This document shows, piece after piece, positions 1-8,122 of a DNA stretch of 64,000 bases. A program made the translations under genes and the position numbers. The notes beneath the pieces were generated by a model. It did no database searches. It saw only the letters and a program-made list of their open reading frames with translations, and had not been told where the DNA came from. This stretch comes from Rhizobiaceae bacterium (lineage in GTDB: Bacteria; Pseudomonadota; Alphaproteobacteria; Rhizobiales; Rhizobiaceae): assembly GCA_019635755.1 (NCBI GenBank), contig JAHBYW010000008.1:62001-126000 (forward strand), written 5' to 3'. The first letter of the stretch is position 1. Every line of letters begins with the position of its first letter.

Positions 1-144
1 CGGCAGATGGTGCCTGTCGAGCACGTTGCGTTCGCCGACCTCCCGCCGCCAGTCGACATTGGAAGCGACGAGATCGGTGTGCCCGACCACCACGATCGAA
101 TCCGCGTGGATGTCACGCGCCATCTTTGCAAAATCGGTCATCAT
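1..144 (-). CDS. Partial N-terminus of a probable membrane-dipeptidase-like (peptidase M19) protein
   Basis: Only the first 48 codons are present; the gene runs off the left edge. Two adjacent ATG codons (144 and 141) follow a GGAGAGGG Shine-Dalgarno. Residues around 20-21 read GHTD, an H-x-D pair like the first metal ligands of M19 renal-dipeptidase-type zinc hydrolases. It is followed by an ERNVLDRHHLP segment resembling the region after the ligand pair in that family. The gene is divergent from the MmgE/PrpD gene and shares an intergenic region with palindromic TTGACAT repeats, so co-regulation is likely. The family call rests on a short fragment and could be another amidohydrolase. Confidence 0.5.
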   Translation of the reverse strand, partial: MMTDFAKMARDIHADSIVVVGHTDLVASNVDWRREVGERNVLDRHHLP

Positions 145-197
145 CCCTCTCCGGCCGGAGACAGGTTTCCCACCGCGCGACGAATTGGTCAACTAGC

Positions 198-235
198 TTG
201 ACATAATGTCAAATCGCTTGACATATTCGACATGT
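198..235. promoter_or_regulatory. Palindromic operator with direct repeat in a divergent promoter region
   Basis: TTGACATAATGTCAA (198-212) is a 15-base palindrome with 7-base arms. A second half-match, TTGACATATTCGACATG, starts at 218, so the TTGACAT elements are 20 bp apart, about two helical turns. The site lies between the partial - gene and the + MmgE/PrpD gene. A possible sigma-70 pair overlaps it: TTGACA at 198-203 and ACATAT at 221-226, spacing 17. This looks like a repressor site of GntR or similar type; no such regulator gene is visible nearby. Confidence 0.5.
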
Positions 236-411
236 GAATGACCGGACGGGCGGTCGTTCGTCGCGGCGACCGCGACCGCATCCGCACTCGCGGCGGAGGC
301 AGACTAGGCAAAAGGGGGCCCGCAGGGGAGTCGGATGTCCGGCATCGGCATTGTCCCACAGACGGAGACGCGGGCAGCGCGCTGCTCCGCCTGCGCCGGA
401 GCCAGCGCCTG

Positions 412-1803
412 ATGCGCGCGGCGGCGGCACCACGCAGCGACCTGCGCGTGGACGACCCCGTCGCGGTCCTGGCGGACTTCGCCGCACGGCTCTCCTGGGA
501 CGATCTGCCGGGCGAGGTTCGCCGGCATGCCGCCGACATGCTTCTCGATACGCTGGGCGTGATGATCTGGGGCGCCCAGGACACCTTCCTGGGGGCTTTC
601 AGGCAGAAGGTCCTGCGCGGCGAACGCGGTTCGGTCACGATCTACGGCACCGCCGACAGGGCCGACCCGGCAACGGCCGCGCTCTTCAATGCGGCCACCA
701 CCACCGTCACCCAGATCGACGAAGGCCACCGTCGCGCCCTCGGCCATCCCGGCATCCACATCATCCCCGCCGCCCTTGCGATCGCTGAACGCGAAGAAAT
801 GTCGGGGCGCGATCTCGTCACCGCCATCGTCGCGGCCTACGAGGTCGCCGTGCGGATCGGACGGTCGATGCGGCCGCTGAAGCCCGGCATCCACGCGCAT
901 GGCCACTGGGCCGTTGTCGCGGCGGCGGTCGCCGGCGCCAAGCTGCTCGGCGGCGACGCGCAGATGCTGGCGGAAACGATCGAATCAGCCGCGACGCTGA
1001 CGCTTCGGCCGACGACGCGAACCGTGAACGAGGGAGCCACGGCGCATCACCTCGGCGTGGGGCTGGGAACTCAGAACGCGGTGCAGGTCGCGTATGCGGC
1101 CGCCGCTGGGATGACCGGATCGCCCGGCACCCTCACCGGATATCTCGGACCGGACTCCGCGGTCGAGTTCCGCCCCGGATTGCTGGTCGAGGGGCTCACG
1201 GGCGACGCCATGCGCTTCGAGATCCTCGACAGCTACTTCAAGTTCCTGCCGATGTGCGCGCATGCGCTCACCACGATCGAAGCGGTCGACGCATTGCGCG
1301 GCCGGGTACCGTCGGCAGACGCCGTGCGGTCCGTCCGGGTCAGGACGTACGGCCTTGCGGCAGAGCTCAGCAACCCGCGGCCGCCAGCCAGGCTCGCGGC
1401 CAAGTTCTCCATTCCCTTCGGGGTGGCCGCGCGCCTGATCTCGGACGATCGCAGGCTGTCGTCCCTTCACGATCGCGACCTCGGTGATCCGGCGCTGATC
1501 GATCTGATGGCGCGCGTCGATGTCGCCGCGGATCCGGATCTGGACCGGCTCTATCCCAATGCCCGGCCCTCGATCGTCGAAGTGGAACTGGCAGACGGCA
1601 CGCGTCTCAGCGAACGCCGGGACATGCCGAAAGGCGACGCGGCCAACCCGGCGACCGCCGACGAGCTTTTCGCCAAGTTTCTCGAACTGGCGTCGCCTGC
1701 GCTCGGCCAGCGACAGGCGGACGAACTGGGAAGAATGGCGCTGGCGATCGCCGACGTCGACAGCGTGGCCGACCTCGCCTGGGCCGGCGCCAAGCACATC
1801 TAG
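412..1803 (+). CDS. MmgE/PrpD family protein
   Basis: A 463-residue protein of the MmgE/PrpD family (2-methylcitrate dehydratase, aconitate decarboxylase and related epimerases or lyases), close to the usual length. Typical family segments are visible: an N-terminal helical part with DTLGV near residue 47, the HAHGHWAVVAAAVAGAKLLG segment, and a C-terminal alpha/beta part with KFSIPFGVA. I chose ATG 412 because the open frame further upstream, back to 238, is arginine-rich and non-protein-like, and GGAG lies 11 bases before 412. The next gene starts 11 bases after the stop, so it heads an operon. Substrate unknown; the neighbours do not include methylcitrate synthase, so propionate metabolism is unlikely. 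Confidence 0.85.
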   Translation: MRAAAAPRSDLRVDDPVAVLADFAARLSWDDLPGEVRRHAADMLLDTLGVMIWGAQDTFLGAFRQKVLRGERGSVTIYGTADRADPATAALFNAATTTVTQIDEGHRRALGHPGIHIIPAALAIAEREEMSGRDLVTAIVAAYEVAVRIGRSMRPLKPGIHAHGHWAVVAAAVAGAKLLGGDAQMLAETIESAATLTLRPTTRTVNEGATAHHLGVGLGTQNAVQVAYAAAAGMTGSPGTLTGYLGPDSAVEFRPGLLVEGLTGDAMRFEILDSYFKFLPMCAHALTTIEAVDALRGRVPSADAVRSVRVRTYGLAAELSNPRPPARLAAKFSIPFGVAARLISDDRRLSSLHDRDLGDPALIDLMARVDVAADPDLDRLYPNARPSIVEVELADGTRLSERRDMPKGDAANPATADELFAKFLELASPALGQRQADELGRMALAIADVDSVADLAWAGAKHI

Positions 1804-1814
1804 AGGAACGAACC

Positions 1815-2783
1815 TTGAGCCACGTACAGCAACTTTCCCCGGAAGACGCCAAGCGGGCCGCCATCGAGCAGATGCGCCCTGGGACGGAGCGCGATTTCGT
1901 CGGCTACGGCCGCGACGTGCCGAAGGTGCGCTGGCCGAACGGCGCGCGTCTCGCCCTGAACCTCGTCGTCAATTACGAGGAAGGCTCCGAATACAACATC
2001 CCCGACGGCGACGGGCGCAACGAGGGTATCGGCGAGATCGGCTACACGATGCGGCCGGACGTGCGCGACCTCAGCACAGAATCGATCCACGAGTATGGCA
2101 GCCGCGCCGGCATCTGGCGGCTGATGCGCCTTTTCAGGCAGCAGGACATCAAGGTCACGTTCTTCGCCTGCGCCGTCGCGCTGGAGCGCAATCCCGACGT
2201 GGCGCGCGCGATGATCGAGGACGGACACGAGCCGTGCTCGCACGGCTGGCGCTGGGACGAGCCCTGGAACATGAGCCGCGAGGAGGAGCGCGACCGCATC
2301 CGCCGCTGCATCGCCTCGTTCGAGAAGACCTGCGGCCAGCGGCCGCTCGGCTGGTACACGCGCTACGGCCCCGGCATCTACACCCGCGAGATGATCGTCG
2401 AGGAGGGTGGTTTCGTCTACGACGCCAACGCCTACAACGACGACCTGCCCTATTTCGTCAACGTCGGCGAGAAGCGGCACCTCGTCGTTCCCTACACCCA
2501 CACCTACAATGACGGGCGCTTCGTTCTGAACCCGGGCTATTCGAGCCCCTGGGACTATTTCGAGAACTGTCGGCGCGGCATCCAGTATCTCTGGGAGGAG
2601 GGCGCCACCCATCCGCGGATGATGTCGATCGGACTGCATCCGCGCTGGGTCGGTCAGGCTGGCCGCGCCAGCGCGCTGAAGGAGATCATCGAGTATGCCA
2701 AGGGCCTCGGCGACGTCTGGTTCGCGCGCCGCATCGACATAGCCAACTGGTGGCTGCAGCACCACGAGAGCTTCGAGCGCTAG
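1815..2783 (+). CDS. Polysaccharide deacetylase family protein (PuuE/allantoinase type)
   Basis: A 322-residue NodB-fold hydrolase. The metal/active-site region reads NYEEGSE (residues 53-59) and HGWRWDEP (143-150). This is the pattern of the PuuE-type cofactor-independent allantoinase branch rather than chitin or peptidoglycan deacetylases, and there is no signal peptide, so it is cytosolic. It starts with TTG at 1815 behind GAGGA. The stop codon is followed immediately by the transporter ATPase start, so the two are translationally linked. It probably hydrolyses a cyclic or N-acyl amide taken up by that transporter; true allantoinase activity is uncertain because no other purine genes are nearby. 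Confidence 0.82.
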   Translation: MSHVQQLSPEDAKRAAIEQMRPGTERDFVGYGRDVPKVRWPNGARLALNLVVNYEEGSEYNIPDGDGRNEGIGEIGYTMRPDVRDLSTESIHEYGSRAGIWRLMRLFRQQDIKVTFFACAVALERNPDVARAMIEDGHEPCSHGWRWDEPWNMSREEERDRIRRCIASFEKTCGQRPLGWYTRYGPGIYTREMIVEEGGFVYDANAYNDDLPYFVNVGEKRHLVVPYTHTYNDGRFVLNPGYSSPWDYFENCRRGIQYLWEEGATHPRMMSIGLHPRWVGQAGRASALKEIIEYAKGLGDVWFARRIDIANWWLQHHESFER

Positions 2784-3584
2784 ATGATCGTTTCGCTGGA
2801 AAACGTCTTCAAGTCGTTCCAGGTGCCGGGCGGCGCACCGCTGCCCGTGCTGGACAACTTCTCCTGCGAGATCGCGGAGCGGGAGTTCCTCTGCATCGTC
2901 GGGCCGAGCGGATGCGGGAAGTCGACGCTTCTCACCATGCTGGGCGGGCTTGAGAAGCCGACGGGCGGCGTCATCCGGTTCAGCGGAGAGCGGTCGTCAT
3001 CAGGCCCGCTCACGACCATCGTGTGGCAGGACTACGCGCTGATCCCCTGGCGCTCGGTCATCGACAACGTGTCGTTCGGGCTCGAGATCATGGGTGTGCC
3101 GAAGCATCAGCGCAAGGCTGAAGCGATGCGCCATCTCAAGCTCATGGGCATCGAGGGCTTCGACCAGCACTATCCGCATCAGCTTTCCGGCGGCATGCGC
3201 CAGCGTGTCGGCATCGCGCGCGCGCTCACCAACAATCCCGAAATCCTGCTGATGGACGAGCCGTTCGGCGCCGTCGACGCGCAGACGCGCATGGTGCTCC
3301 AGGACGAGCTGACGGCGCTGTGGATGCGCGACCGCAAGACCGTGCTGTTCATCACGCACAGCATCGAGGAGGCGTTGCTGCTGGGCGACAGGGTCATCGT
3401 GCTCAGCCCGCGGCCCGCCCGCATCCTGGAGGAGATCACGGTTCCGTTCCCGCGCCCGCGGTCAGTCGACATCGAACGCGACCCGCGCTTCACGGAGCTG
3501 CGGCTCCACATCTGGGACCTGCTCAAAGGCGGCGTCGAAAAGGCGAGGATCGAGCCGGAGGCGACCAGTGCTGGCACCCACTGA
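2784..3584 (+). CDS. ABC transporter ATP-binding protein, nitrate/sulfonate/taurine type
   Basis: The 266-residue ATPase of a NitT/TauT-type importer (SsuB/TauB/ThiZ family). It has Walker A GPSGCGKS at 40-47, a Q-loop in WQDYALIPW near 81-89, signature LSGGMRQR at 134-141, and Walker B plus D-loop ending in DEPFGAVD at 158-165. The ATG directly abuts the upstream TAG, and the permease start overlaps its last 17 bases, as in one polycistronic message. It would energise uptake of the compound used by this operon. The specific substrate cannot be read from the ATPase. Confidence 0.9.
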   Translation: MIVSLENVFKSFQVPGGAPLPVLDNFSCEIAEREFLCIVGPSGCGKSTLLTMLGGLEKPTGGVIRFSGERSSSGPLTTIVWQDYALIPWRSVIDNVSFGLEIMGVPKHQRKAEAMRHLKLMGIEGFDQHYPHQLSGGMRQRVGIARALTNNPEILLMDEPFGAVDAQTRMVLQDELTALWMRDRKTVLFITHSIEEALLLGDRVIVLSPRPARILEEITVPFPRPRSVDIERDPRFTELRLHIWDLLKGGVEKARIEPEATSAGTH

Positions 3585-4428
3585 TCCAAAGGCCGGCGAC
3601 AAGGTGGTCGCCGAGATCCGCGCGCCGCAGACGCTCCAGCGCGGGCCGAACGTCGTGGAGCGCGCTCTGCGGTCCCCCGTCGGCTTCCTGTTCCCCGCCA
3701 TCGCCGTCATCGTGCTGTGGGAACTCGGCGGGACGTTCGGCTTCATCGACCGCATCTTCTTCCCGCAGCCGAGCCGCATCTTCCGCGCACTGGAGCGGCT
3801 CGCCGCGGAGGGCGTGATCCTCGAGAACCTGTCGATCACGCTCCGACGCGTCGCCGCCGGTTTCGTCATCGGCACGATCCCGGCGGTGCTGGTCGGGCTG
3901 ATGCTCGCCCGCGTCAAATGGGCGTCGCTGATCATCGATCCGCTGATCTCGCTCACCTATCCGATCCCGCACATCGCCACGCTGCCGCTGCTGCTCGTCA
4001 TCTTCGGCCTCGGCTCGCCGCCGATCATCGCGCTGTCGTCGATCGTCTGCTTCTACCCGGCCGTCGTGAACACCGCGGCGGGCGTCCGCCAGGTGGACGA
4101 GCGGCTGGTGCAGATGGCGCGCAACATGGGTGCTTCGAGCCGCCAGCTGCTGTGGAAGATCATCATCCCCGCCGCACTGCCGACGATGTTCGCGGGACTG
4201 AGGCTCGGCCTCGGCCTGGCGCTCCTCGGCGGCATCGCCGGCGAGTTCGTCGCCGCGTCGGAAGGCATCGGCGCGCAGACCTGGCTCTACTGGCAGGTCT
4301 ACAAGATCGAGGACATGTACGCCACGCTCGTCGTGATCATCGCCACCGGCTTCACGATGACCAACGTCATGCTCTTCCTCGAACGCCGCTTCTTCAGCTG
4401 GTCCAAGGCGACCCAGAAGCAGCTGTGA
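3568..4428 (+). CDS. ABC transporter permease, nitrate/sulfonate/taurine type
   Basis: A 286-residue permease of the SsuC/TauC family with a hydrophobic segment after about residue 30 (FLFPAIAVIVLWELGG) and several further membrane spans. The cytoplasmic coupling loop near residue 190 reads MARNMGASSRQLLWKIIIPAALP, the EAA-type motif that contacts the ATPase. The start is GTG 3568, inside the ATPase gene. The binding-protein gene follows 31 bases later. Together with genes 2784 and 4460 it forms a complete importer. Confidence 0.9.
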   Translation: MLAPTDPKAGDKVVAEIRAPQTLQRGPNVVERALRSPVGFLFPAIAVIVLWELGGTFGFIDRIFFPQPSRIFRALERLAAEGVILENLSITLRRVAAGFVIGTIPAVLVGLMLARVKWASLIIDPLISLTYPIPHIATLPLLLVIFGLGSPPIIALSSIVCFYPAVVNTAAGVRQVDERLVQMARNMGASSRQLLWKIIIPAALPTMFAGLRLGLGLALLGGIAGEFVAASEGIGAQTWLYWQVYKIEDMYATLVVIIATGFTMTNVMLFLERRFFSWSKATQKQL

Positions 4429-4459
4429 TCAACGTGAACGGTCAACGGGAGAACTAGTC

Positions 4460-5506
4460 ATGAAGCATTATGCGAGGTCGGCCTTCGCGGCCATCGGACT
4501 GCTTGCCGGCGTCACCGTCGCTGCCGCGCAGGAACCGACGACGGTGAGGATGACTTATGTGAACATCGTTGCCATGGCGCCGCTCTACGCCGCCGAGGAA
4601 GAGGGGTTCTTCGCCAAGCACGGCATCAAGAACGAGCTGACTGTGGCCCCCAATCCGTACAACATCCTGCCGGCCCAGTCGCAGGGCGAGGTCGACGTCA
4701 ACATCGTCGGCACGTCTGCGGCCTATTTCAACGCCCACAATCAGGGCCTGAAGATCCGCGTCGTGTCGGACCGCATGCAGTATCGCTGCTCGTCGGACAA
4801 CATCCTGCTGGCGCGCGCGGCAGCCTATGACGAGGGCCTGAACGACACCGCCGGCCTGAAGGGCCGCAAGGTCGCGATCATCTCCCGCGGCTCGGGCACG
4901 GAATACTGGCTCAGCCTGATCCTGGCGAAGCACGGGCTGACCATCAACGACGTGCAGATCGTCACGCTGTCCTATCCCGACGTCGTCAACGCGCTGAAGA
5001 CCGGCGCCATCGACGCCGGCTTCGTCACCCAGCCGCTTGCGGCGACCGCGATCCTCGACGGCACTGCCAAGCGCCTCATCGCCATGCATGAACTGCTGCC
5101 CGGCGAGCAGCTCGGCAAGCTGATCATGTCGCAGGAGTTCATCGAGCGCGACGGTGGCAAGCACGCCGCGGCGTGGCTGGCTGGCTGGATCGAAGGCGTA
5201 CGCTTCGCTCAGGATCCGGCGAACAAGGACCGCATGATCGAGCTGGTCACCAAGTGGACCAAGGCAGACGGCGCCCTGATCGCCAAGATGTACGGCACCG
5301 ACCAGTGGCCCTATGCCGACCCGAACGGCGACCTCGACACCGAGTTCGTCGCCAAGGACGGCCAGTGGATGCTCGACCAGAAGCTGATCGAGCGCCTGCC
5401 GACGCCGGAGGAGTATTACGACACGCGTCCGCTCAAGGCGGCGCAGGAGATCGTCGGCCGCGTTGAAGTCAACCGCGACTGCAGCACGATCCCGGTGTTC
5501 CAGTAA
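4460..5506 (+). CDS. ABC transporter substrate-binding protein (NMT1/THI5-like, NitT/TauT type)
   Basis: A 348-residue periplasmic binding protein with a Sec signal peptide (basic start, hydrophobic stretch, VAAAQ cleavage region near residue 23). The mature start, TTVRMTYVNIVAMAPLYAAEEEGFF, and the later GEVDVNIVGTSAAYF are typical of the NMT1/SsuA-like family, which binds sulfonates, nitrate, pyrimidine precursors and other small anions. ATG 4460 follows GGGAGAA. It is the third transporter gene of this operon. The ligand is unknown but probably feeds the deacetylase, aldolase and dehydrogenase encoded around it. Confidence 0.9.
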   Translation: MKHYARSAFAAIGLLAGVTVAAAQEPTTVRMTYVNIVAMAPLYAAEEEGFFAKHGIKNELTVAPNPYNILPAQSQGEVDVNIVGTSAAYFNAHNQGLKIRVVSDRMQYRCSSDNILLARAAAYDEGLNDTAGLKGRKVAIISRGSGTEYWLSLILAKHGLTINDVQIVTLSYPDVVNALKTGAIDAGFVTQPLAATAILDGTAKRLIAMHELLPGEQLGKLIMSQEFIERDGGKHAAAWLAGWIEGVRFAQDPANKDRMIELVTKWTKADGALIAKMYGTDQWPYADPNGDLDTEFVAKDGQWMLDQKLIERLPTPEEYYDTRPLKAAQEIVGRVEVNRDCSTIPVFQ

Positions 5507-5528
5507 GCCTCTCGAAGCGGAGCCCGCC

Positions 5529-6344
5529 ATGTATCCGGAAAAGAGCAAGACCAAAGAAAAGCTGCGGAAGGGCGAGGTGGCGTTCGGCAGCCTGACGCTG
5601 GTTCCGGAGCCATCGCTGGTGGAGATCGTCGGCCTCGCCGGCTACGACTTCATGGTGATCGACACCGAACACGCGGCCGCTGACGGGCAGAAGGTGACCA
5701 ACATGATCCGCGCCGGACAGGCGGCGCGGATCACCCCCTTCGTGCGCATCCGGCACGTCGAGGAAAAGCAGATCCTCTGGGTGCTCGACAGCGGCGCCGA
5801 GGGGATCATGATCCCCATGCTGGAAAGCGCGGAGACGGCGCGCCAGGCCTACCGCCTGACGCGCTACCCGCCCGACGGCGACCGGACGCTCTGCTCGGCC
5901 ACCCGCACGGCCGGCCACGGCGTCTACCGCAACGACTTCCGGCCGTTCCTGGAAGGCGTCAACTCCGAGATGATGATCCTCGGCCTGGTCGAGACCCCTG
6001 AGGCGGCCGGCCGGATCAAGGAGATCGTCGCGGAGAAGGAAGGCGTCGACGTTATCTTCGCCGGCCGCGCCGACCTCTCGATCAAGATGGGCGTCGGCTA
6101 CAACCCCGCGCATCCGAAGGTGATCGACATCACCAAGCGCATCCTCTCCTCGACCATCGAGGGTGGCAAGGTCGCGGGCGTGCTCGCCTACGATCTGGAG
6201 GACGCGCAGAACTGGATGGACTTCGGCTGCCGCTTCATCATCTATTCGCAGCCGGAGATTCTGCTGTCGGCGCACTACCGCGATACGCTGGGCAAGTTGC
6301 GCCAACACGCGGGCGGGCTGCGCAAGGGCAAGCGGGCCGCCTGA
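5529..6344 (+). CDS. HpcH/HpaI aldolase/citrate lyase family protein
   Basis: A 271-residue class II (metal-dependent) aldolase of the HpcH/HpaI type, which cleaves 4-hydroxy-2-oxo acids to pyruvate plus an aldehyde. Visible family elements are the DTEHAAAD segment near residue 45, an LVETPEAA segment carrying the metal-ligand glutamate, and GRADLSIKMG with the ligand aspartate. ATG 5529 is preceded by GGAG and lies 22 bases after the binding-protein stop, so it belongs to the same operon. It suggests that the imported compound is converted to a hydroxy-oxo acid before C-C cleavage. Confidence 0.87.
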   Translation: MYPEKSKTKEKLRKGEVAFGSLTLVPEPSLVEIVGLAGYDFMVIDTEHAAADGQKVTNMIRAGQAARITPFVRIRHVEEKQILWVLDSGAEGIMIPMLESAETARQAYRLTRYPPDGDRTLCSATRTAGHGVYRNDFRPFLEGVNSEMMILGLVETPEAAGRIKEIVAEKEGVDVIFAGRADLSIKMGVGYNPAHPKVIDITKRILSSTIEGGKVAGVLAYDLEDAQNWMDFGCRFIIYSQPEILLSAHYRDTLGKLRQHAGGLRKGKRAA

Positions 6345-6410
6345 CCGGGCGATCCGCTCGGCGAGCGACGAGGCGGGCGGCGCCTGGCCGCCCCTACCGC
6401 GAGGTTTCTG

Positions 6411-7169
6411 ATGGACCTGCAGCTTTCGGGACGCGTGGCGCTGGTGACGGGCGCCGGCGTGGGGATCGGCCGCGGCATCGCAGAGATGCTGGCGGACGAA
6501 GGGGTCCGCCTCGCCATCCTTGCCCGCCGGCAGCCGATGCTGGAGGCGGTTGCCGACGCGATCGAGGCGCGGGGCCACAAGCGGCCGCTGGTCGTCGCGC
6601 AGGACATCACCGGCGACGGCGCCGCCGCCATCATCCGCGACCGCGTGCTGGAGCGTTTCGGCCGGCTCGACGTCCTGGTCAACAATGCCGGCGGGTCCCG
6701 CCCGACCGCCGGTCTCGGCACGCCCGAGGAATGGGACGCCGGCATGCGGCTGAATTTCGGCGCCGGCCGCGATCTGGCGCACGCCTTCCTGCCGACGATG
6801 CAGGCCGCACGCTTCGGCCGTATCATCAATCTGACCGGAACCGACGAACCTCTCGTGCTGAACGCGGCCATCCCGCCCAACGGAGCCGTGCAGATGTGGT
6901 CCAAGGCGCTGTCCCGTTTCGTCGGCCCGGACGGCATCACGGTGAACTGCATCGCGCCGGGCAAGGTCCATTCCGAACAGATCGACCACCGCAACATGCC
7001 GTCCCGCGAGGTGCAGGAGGCATGGGTCCGGGAGAACTGCCCTGTGGGCTATATCGGCGAGCCGGGCGACGTGGCGTTCGTCGTTGCGATGCTGGCATCG
7101 CCGCTGGGCCGGTATGTGACCGGCCAGGTGATCCATGTCGATGGCGGCGCTCGGCGGGTCGCGACCTGA
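6411..7169 (+). CDS. SDR family oxidoreductase with an atypical active site
   Basis: A 252-residue short-chain dehydrogenase/reductase. The Rossmann motif TGAGVGIG (13-20) and NNAG (91-94) are normal, and the C-terminal VTGQVIHVDGG matches the family. The catalytic region is not: where YxxxK is expected, the sequence is QMWSK (161-165), so lysine 165 is kept but the tyrosine is glutamine. The serine region reads NLTG (140-143) instead of NISS. It lies 66 bases after the aldolase gene and probably belongs to the same pathway. It may use a different proton donor or not be a dehydrogenase. Confidence 0.88.
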   Translation: MDLQLSGRVALVTGAGVGIGRGIAEMLADEGVRLAILARRQPMLEAVADAIEARGHKRPLVVAQDITGDGAAAIIRDRVLERFGRLDVLVNNAGGSRPTAGLGTPEEWDAGMRLNFGAGRDLAHAFLPTMQAARFGRIINLTGTDEPLVLNAAIPPNGAVQMWSKALSRFVGPDGITVNCIAPGKVHSEQIDHRNMPSREVQEAWVRENCPVGYIGEPGDVAFVVAMLASPLGRYVTGQVIHVDGGARRVAT

Positions 7170-7253
7170 TCCTGACGTTTTATCTGATGAAACGAGATTG
7201 CACTGCCTGAACGCGCGACCGCATCGGGCAAGCACGTAAGTTGACGGCGAGGC

Positions 7254-7961
7254 ATGTGGCTTGATCTTGGCTCAATAGGCCAAATCAGCCGCAGGGCGCA
7301 CCGCTGGATGAACAGACGAGTAGCTGCAGTCGAACTTTCGGCCGACGCCGGGCGCGTGTCAGCGTCGCGCGGCGGTCGCCGTTCGGCTTCCGTCAAGGAT
7401 TTGCCCGAGGTCCGGATCGGCGCGTATCTGAAACACGCGCGGCTGGCGAAGCGCCTACGGCTCAAGGAACTGGCGGCGGAAGTCGGCTGTACCGAAAGCT
7501 TCCTGTCAAAGGTCGAGAACAACAAGGTTCGCCCGTCGCTGTCGGTGCTGCACCGGCTGGTCGTGGTGCTCGACATCGATATTGCCGCGCTCTTCGATCC
7601 CGAACAGATCGACGCGGGCCCCGTGTCGGTGACGCGTGCGGGCGAACGGCCGGTCGTCAAGCCGCGGGCGCACGCCGGGTCCGGTTTGGTGCTGGAGAGG
7701 ATCGTGTCTGCGTCGCCTCTGATCGAGGCCAGCGTCTATACGATCGATCCGGGCTGCTCCGGCGAGAATTCCGCCCGCCGCGAAGGCGAGGAGGTGGGCT
7801 ATGTGCTGCAGGGCGAGATGGAATTGACGGTCGAGGGGCGGAGCTACCGGCTCGGCAAGGGAGACACCTTCTTCTTCCGGTCGACGCACCCCCATGCATA
7901 CCGGAACAGCGGCACCGCGAATCTGAGCGTCCTTTGGATCAACACGCCGCCGTCGATCTGA
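7254..7961 (+). CDS. XRE-family regulator with C-terminal cupin sensor domain
   Basis: A 235-residue regulator. The helix-turn-helix lies at about 57-110 (LRLKELAAEVGCTESFLSKVENNKVRPSLSVL region, shown in part), and a cupin_2 domain occupies the last ~75 residues (SGENSARREGEEVGYVLQGE). These XRE-cupin proteins sense a small catabolite and usually control the neighbouring catabolic genes. The start is uncertain: ATG 7254 has a GGCGAGG very close to it, while ATG 7308 would remove 18 basic residues. It sits between the aldolase/SDR genes and the enolase-superfamily gene, so it is the likely local regulator of this block. Confidence 0.87.
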   Translation: MWLDLGSIGQISRRAHRWMNRRVAAVELSADAGRVSASRGGRRSASVKDLPEVRIGAYLKHARLAKRLRLKELAAEVGCTESFLSKVENNKVRPSLSVLHRLVVVLDIDIAALFDPEQIDAGPVSVTRAGERPVVKPRAHAGSGLVLERIVSASPLIEASVYTIDPGCSGENSARREGEEVGYVLQGEMELTVEGRSYRLGKGDTFFFRSTHPHAYRNSGTANLSVLWINTPPSI

Positions 7962-7990
7962 CGGCGGCGTTGCCCCTATGGCGTTCTGGA

Positions 7991-8092
7991 GCAAGGTGGA
8001 ATCACCTTGCGTCGCACAAATGCGGCCAGATCAGTGAGGTGGACATGATCTGTCCCGAAAACCGCTGCGCACGTTTTGTGATCATGGTCTAG
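7991..8092. repeat. Dispersed rhizobial-type intergenic repeat, copy 1
   Basis: This stretch fills the gap between the XRE-cupin gene and the enolase-superfamily gene. It begins with a perfect hairpin, GCAAGGTG-gaat-CACCTTGC (7991-8010), and ends in GATCATGGTCTAG. A related sequence lies at 23889-23990 with the same order of elements (GGAATC..CCT..GTCGC..AAATG.., then ..GATCATGG.CTAG). The hairpin may also act as a transcription terminator for the regulator gene. Confidence 0.5.
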
Positions 8093-8122
8093 ACTGGCCT
8101 CCTTCGGCGAGGAGGCCTGGGC

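Noticed and set aside
238-411. Extended N-terminus of the MmgE/PrpD protein
   Set aside because: The 58 extra residues are arginine- and glycine-rich without family similarity, and they begin next to the operator at 198-235.
1815-2783. Naming the deacetylase-family gene puuE
   Set aside because: The motifs fit the PuuE branch, but no uricase, HIU hydrolase or allantoate gene is nearby, so the substrate is open.
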